From: CAZJDV01 sp964544865 | Lineage (GTDB): Bacteria; Chloroflexota; Dehalococcoidia; Lucifugimonadales; CAJWER01 | Reading direction: 5' to 3' | NCBI GenBank assembly: GCA_964544865.1 | Contig: CAZJDV010000096.1 | Location: 1 to 8,458, forward strand | DNA: 8,458 bases | Shown here: positions 6,297 through 8,458 of the stretch, piece by piece | How positions within the stretch are numbered: the first letter of the stretch is position 1 | How the letters are laid out: every line of letters starts with the position of its first letter | Program-made: the position numbers and the translations under genes | Notes under the pieces: generated by a model | The model's database searches: none | The model's input: the letters and a program-made list of their open reading frames with translations, nothing else | Told to the model about the DNA's origin: nothing

Positions 6297-6698
6297 TTGA
6301 ACGAAGGCGACGTATTGCCCTCGGTCGAGAGGACGATCACTCAAGACCGGATCGCCAAATACGCTGCGGCCTCCGGCGACTTCAACCCGATTCACGTTGA
6401 CGAAGCGTTCGCCGCCGATTCGCGGTTCAGAGGGACCATCGCCCACGGGATGCTCGTCGCAGCGTCGGTGTCGGAGGTCATGAGCGCGGTGTTTGGGCTG
6501 GACTGGCTCGACGACGGACGGCTCAAGCTCCGGTTCAGAGCGCCGGTGTTCCCGGGCGACACGATCACCGCATATGGAGTCGTAAAGGCCGTCGGCGAAG
6601 GTGAGGGGACCGGCGAGGTGGTATGCTCGGTGGGCGTCCGCAGGCAAACAGGAGAGGCCGCGATCACCGGCGAGGCGAGCGTGCGAGTCAGACGGTGA
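6297..6698 (+). CDS. MaoC family dehydratase, catalytic subunit (HadB-like)
   Basis: 133 residues, hot-dog fold. The hydratase-2 signature is intact: YAAASGDFNPIHVDEAFA, with catalytic Asp28 and His33 (DFNPIH). It is followed by the usual FRGTIAHGML loop and RFRAPVFPGDTI. The enzyme would dehydrate (R)-3-hydroxyacyl thioesters to trans-2-enoyl thioesters, or run the reverse hydration as in PhaJ. The start is TTG 6297, with GGAGGAG (6280-6286) 10 nt upstream; ATG 6278 and GTG 6289 are out of frame, and the product begins at NEGDVLPSVERTI, the normal family N-terminus. It is 42 bp downstream of the HadA-like gene and 62 bp before plsX, all one strand, so co-transcription is likely. A stand-alone enoyl hydratase is the alternative. 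Confidence 0.85.
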   Translation: MNEGDVLPSVERTITQDRIAKYAAASGDFNPIHVDEAFAADSRFRGTIAHGMLVAASVSEVMSAVFGLDWLDDGRLKLRFRAPVFPGDTITAYGVVKAVGEGEGTGEVVCSVGVRRQTGEAAITGEASVRVRR

Positions 6699-6704
6699 TC
6701 GTGA

Positions 6705-6725
6705 GGTGAGTTCGGTCGAACCACC
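6705..6725. promoter_or_regulatory. Imperfect palindrome upstream of plsX, operator-like
   Basis: GGTG-a-GTTCG (6705-6714), centre GT, CGAACCACC (6717-6725): nine pairs with one unpaired A. It lies 7 nt after the HadB-like stop and 35 nt before the plsX start. The 2-nt centre makes an RNA hairpin unlikely, so a DNA-binding dimer site is the more natural reading. No regulator is identified. Confidence 0.3.
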
Positions 6726-6760
6726 TGCGGCCAAAGGGTATTAGGAGGGAAGAGGCAGGC

Positions 6761-7852
6761 GTGGCAGCTACAAACAAGGTTGTCCGGATTGCGGTCGATG
6801 CGATGGGGGGCGACCACGCTCCCGGGGAGATCGTCGCCGGCGCCGTCGAGGCCGCGAGTAATGGCGGACTCCAGATCTTGTTGGTGGGCGACGCCGAGCG
6901 CATCCGCGCTGAGCTGGCCAGACACGACGCAGATGGCCTGCCCACCACCATTGTGCCGGCGGAGGGCGTGATCGAGGAGGGCGAGCAGCCCGCTCGGGCC
7001 CTCCGGCTCAAGCCTCGCGCCTCGGTCGTCATATCCACCGGTTTGGTCCAGAAAGGGCTGGCCGACGCGGCGGTCTCCCTGGGTTCCACCGGCGCGGCGA
7101 TGGCCGCGGCGTCCGTGATGCTGGGCACGTTCGAGGAGATCGATCGGCCGGCCATCGGCGGGCCGATCATAGGCGTGGCCCCCCGCACGATGGTTATCGA
7201 CGTGGGCTCGAACGTGGACTGCCGGCCCTCGCTACTGTTTAGTATGGGCGTCATCGGCGACGTGTTCGCCCGCACGACCTGGGGGATTGAGAACCCTCGC
7301 GTGGCGCTGCTGAGCGTCGGCGGCGAGGTGGGCAAAGGCAACCGCCAGGTCAGGGAGGCCACGGAGCTTTTCGAGAGGAGCGGCCTCAACTTCATCGGGA
7401 ACGTGGAGGCCAATAACATTCCAGAAGGGAAGGCCGAGGTCGTCGTTGCCGACGGATTCGTCGGCAACGTGGTAATGAAGCTCACTGAGGGTCTGGGCGC
7501 CGTACTGGCCGACCGCGTACGCCACCGCCTGAAGGGAAAACTTGCGGAGTCCGAGATCGAGGATCTGGCCAGAGACCTGTTCGAGGTCAACAACGTGGCC
7601 GAGACCTTCGGTGGAGGGCCGCTGCTTGGGGTCAGGGGGGTTATCGTACTCGGCCATGGCCGTGCCAAGGCGGACTCGGTGCGCCGGGCCATCGGGACCG
7701 CCGCGCAGACCGTCGAGGCGGGATTCATCCCCAGGCTTAGCGAAGAGTTGGGCAAGATACGCAAGCGGGTGGGCGAGAGATCGCACGGCGGGTCTGCGGC
7801 TTGCCCTCCGGCCCGAGAGCCAGACGCGACGGCCCGTAGAGAAGAAAATTGA
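6761..7852 (+). CDS. plsX: Phosphate acyltransferase PlsX
   Basis: 363 residues. PlsX converts acyl-ACP and phosphate into acyl-phosphate, the donor used by PlsY in phospholipid synthesis; it is a peripheral enzyme at the inner face of the membrane. The family signatures appear in order: IAVDAMGGDHAPGEIV (10-25), SLGSTGAAMA (106-115), IDVGSNVDCRP (146-156), GNVEANNIPEG (213-223), VVADGFVGNVVMKLTEG (228-244) and LGVRGVIVLGHGRAKADSV (289-307). The usual GNIEGRDI is here GNVEANNI, a mild variation. The last 30 or so residues (after ERSHGG) are a polar, low-complexity tail beyond the conserved domain. Start: GTG 6761, with GGAGG at 6744-6748 and GAGG at 6752-6755. Its stop overlaps the fabG start (TTGA), so the two are probably translationally coupled. 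Confidence 0.96.
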   Translation: MAATNKVVRIAVDAMGGDHAPGEIVAGAVEAASNGGLQILLVGDAERIRAELARHDADGLPTTIVPAEGVIEEGEQPARALRLKPRASVVISTGLVQKGLADAAVSLGSTGAAMAAASVMLGTFEEIDRPAIGGPIIGVAPRTMVIDVGSNVDCRPSLLFSMGVIGDVFARTTWGIENPRVALLSVGGEVGKGNRQVREATELFERSGLNFIGNVEANNIPEGKAEVVVADGFVGNVVMKLTEGLGAVLADRVRHRLKGKLAESEIEDLARDLFEVNNVAETFGGGPLLGVRGVIVLGHGRAKADSVRRAIGTAAQTVEAGFIPRLSEELGKIRKRVGERSHGGSAACPPAREPDATARREEN

Positions 7853-8458
7853 CCATATCGACAATAGATGGAAGAACAGCACTGGTTACGGGCGCCTCCA
7901 AGGGACTTGGAAGGGCCGTCGCCATCAGATTGGCCCAGGCAGGCGTCAAGGTCGCCGTTAACTACAACTCCTCGCCCGAAGCCGCGGCGGAAGTCGTGAA
8001 GATCATCAGGGACCAGGGCGGAGAGGCGTTCGCGGTCCATGCGGACATCTCCAGCTTGGATCAGGTCAAGGCCATGGTGGAGTGCGTGCAGGACCGATTG
8101 GGCCAGGTGGAGATCCTTGTGAACAACGCGGGGATCATACAGGACCAGCTCCTGATGAGGATGTCCGACGAGGCCTGGAGCAGGGTCGTCGACATCAACC
8201 TAAATGGGACGTTCTACTGCACCCGCGCCGTTCTGCGCAACATGGTGCGCAAGAGGTGGGGGCGGATCATCAACATCGGTTCGGTCGTGGGGCTGCGGGG
8301 CAACCCGGCCCAGACGAACTACACGGCCTCCAAGGCCGCGGTAATCGGCTTTACGAAAGCACTGGCGAAGGAGGTTGCAACCAGGAACATCACCGCCAAC
8401 GTCGTGGCCCCCGGCTACTTCGAGACCGAGACGACGTCGGTGCTGACCCAGGAGCAGA
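7849..8458 (+). CDS. fabG: 3-oxoacyl-ACP reductase FabG (3' end outside window)
   Basis: The first 203 codons of a classical short-chain dehydrogenase, running off the right edge. From TTG 7849: cofactor loop TGASKGLG (14-21), NNAG (92-95), INLNG with Asn117, catalytic Ser145 (INIGSV), Tyr158 and Lys162 (YTASK), and VAPGYFET after it. FabG reduces 3-oxoacyl-ACP to (R)-3-hydroxyacyl-ACP with NADPH, the step just before the dehydratase encoded upstream. The TTG start overlaps the plsX stop by four bases (TTGA), and the protein begins TISTIDGRTALVTG, the usual N-terminus; no better start exists in frame upstream of the Rossmann loop. Short-chain dehydrogenases are often misassigned between FabG and other reductases, but linkage to plsX makes FabG the best call. 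Confidence 0.92.
   Translation, partial: MTISTIDGRTALVTGASKGLGRAVAIRLAQAGVKVAVNYNSSPEAAAEVVKIIRDQGGEAFAVHADISSLDQVKAMVECVQDRLGQVEILVNNAGIIQDQLLMRMSDEAWSRVVDINLNGTFYCTRAVLRNMVRKRWGRIINIGSVVGLRGNPAQTNYTASKAAVIGFTKALAKEVATRNITANVVAPGYFETETTSVLTQEQ

Noticed and set aside
5910..6734. 274-codon minus-strand open frame
   Set aside because: It is antisense to both dehydratase genes, whose family motifs are clear; composition is arginine/histidine-rich shadow sequence.
6688..8040. 450-codon open frame on the minus strand
   Set aside because: It lies antisense to plsX and the fabG start, is serine/proline/threonine-rich and has no family-like motif; such frames are common opposite GC-rich genes.
1..8458. 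CRISPR array, tRNA, rRNA, insertion sequence or phage remnants
   Set aside because: No regularly spaced direct repeats, no tRNA-like cloverleaf, and no transposase or integrase sequence was seen on either strand.

Overview
The window is about 8.5 kb of GC-rich bacterial DNA, densely coded, with strong G/C third-position bias and frequent GTG/TTG starts. The gene content fits a deep-branching Chloroflexota bacterium (Dehalococcoidia/SAR202-like): a PCMT-type methyltransferase, a sigma factor, a DUF3179 protein, and paired MaoC-type dehydratases beside plsX and fabG. That placement is inferred from gene content and codon style; no marker gene is present to prove it. I see no rRNA, tRNA, CRISPR array, insertion sequence or phage gene.

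Layout. (1) 1-722, plus: 3' part of a zinc-type medium-chain alcohol dehydrogenase, cut by the window edge. (2) 749-2751, minus: a two-gene block, a sigma-70 family (ECF-like) factor followed by a protein-isoaspartate-methyltransferase-like enzyme with a long C-terminal domain. (3) 2927-4083, plus, divergent from the sigma gene: a DUF3179 lipoprotein gene broken at its conserved core. (4) 4252-5163, plus: a NodB-like polysaccharide deacetylase, with two hairpins before it and its own promoter-like site and ribosome binding site. (5) 5324-5689, plus: an unrecognised 121-residue protein with a good promoter and Shine-Dalgarno. (6) 5835-8458, plus: a fatty-acid block of a FAS1-like/MaoC dehydratase subunit, a catalytic MaoC dehydratase subunit, plsX and fabG (runs off the edge), behind a near-consensus promoter.

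The right-hand block is the most coherent unit. The two hot-dog proteins resemble the two-subunit HadAB dehydratase, FabG supplies the preceding ketoreduction, and PlsX hands finished acyl chains from ACP to phospholipid synthesis. The rest of the window is a set of single genes with separate control signals.

The main oddities are two reading-frame lesions. DUF3179 lacks roughly 20 residues right after its CxxC motif and changes frame there. The sigma factor loses the normal region 4.2 sequence in a way that three one-base insertions would repair, and the same frame stays open for 40 codons beyond its stop. These could be gene decay or assembly/sequencing errors; the sequence alone cannot decide. 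I found no convincing previously undescribed multi-gene system.
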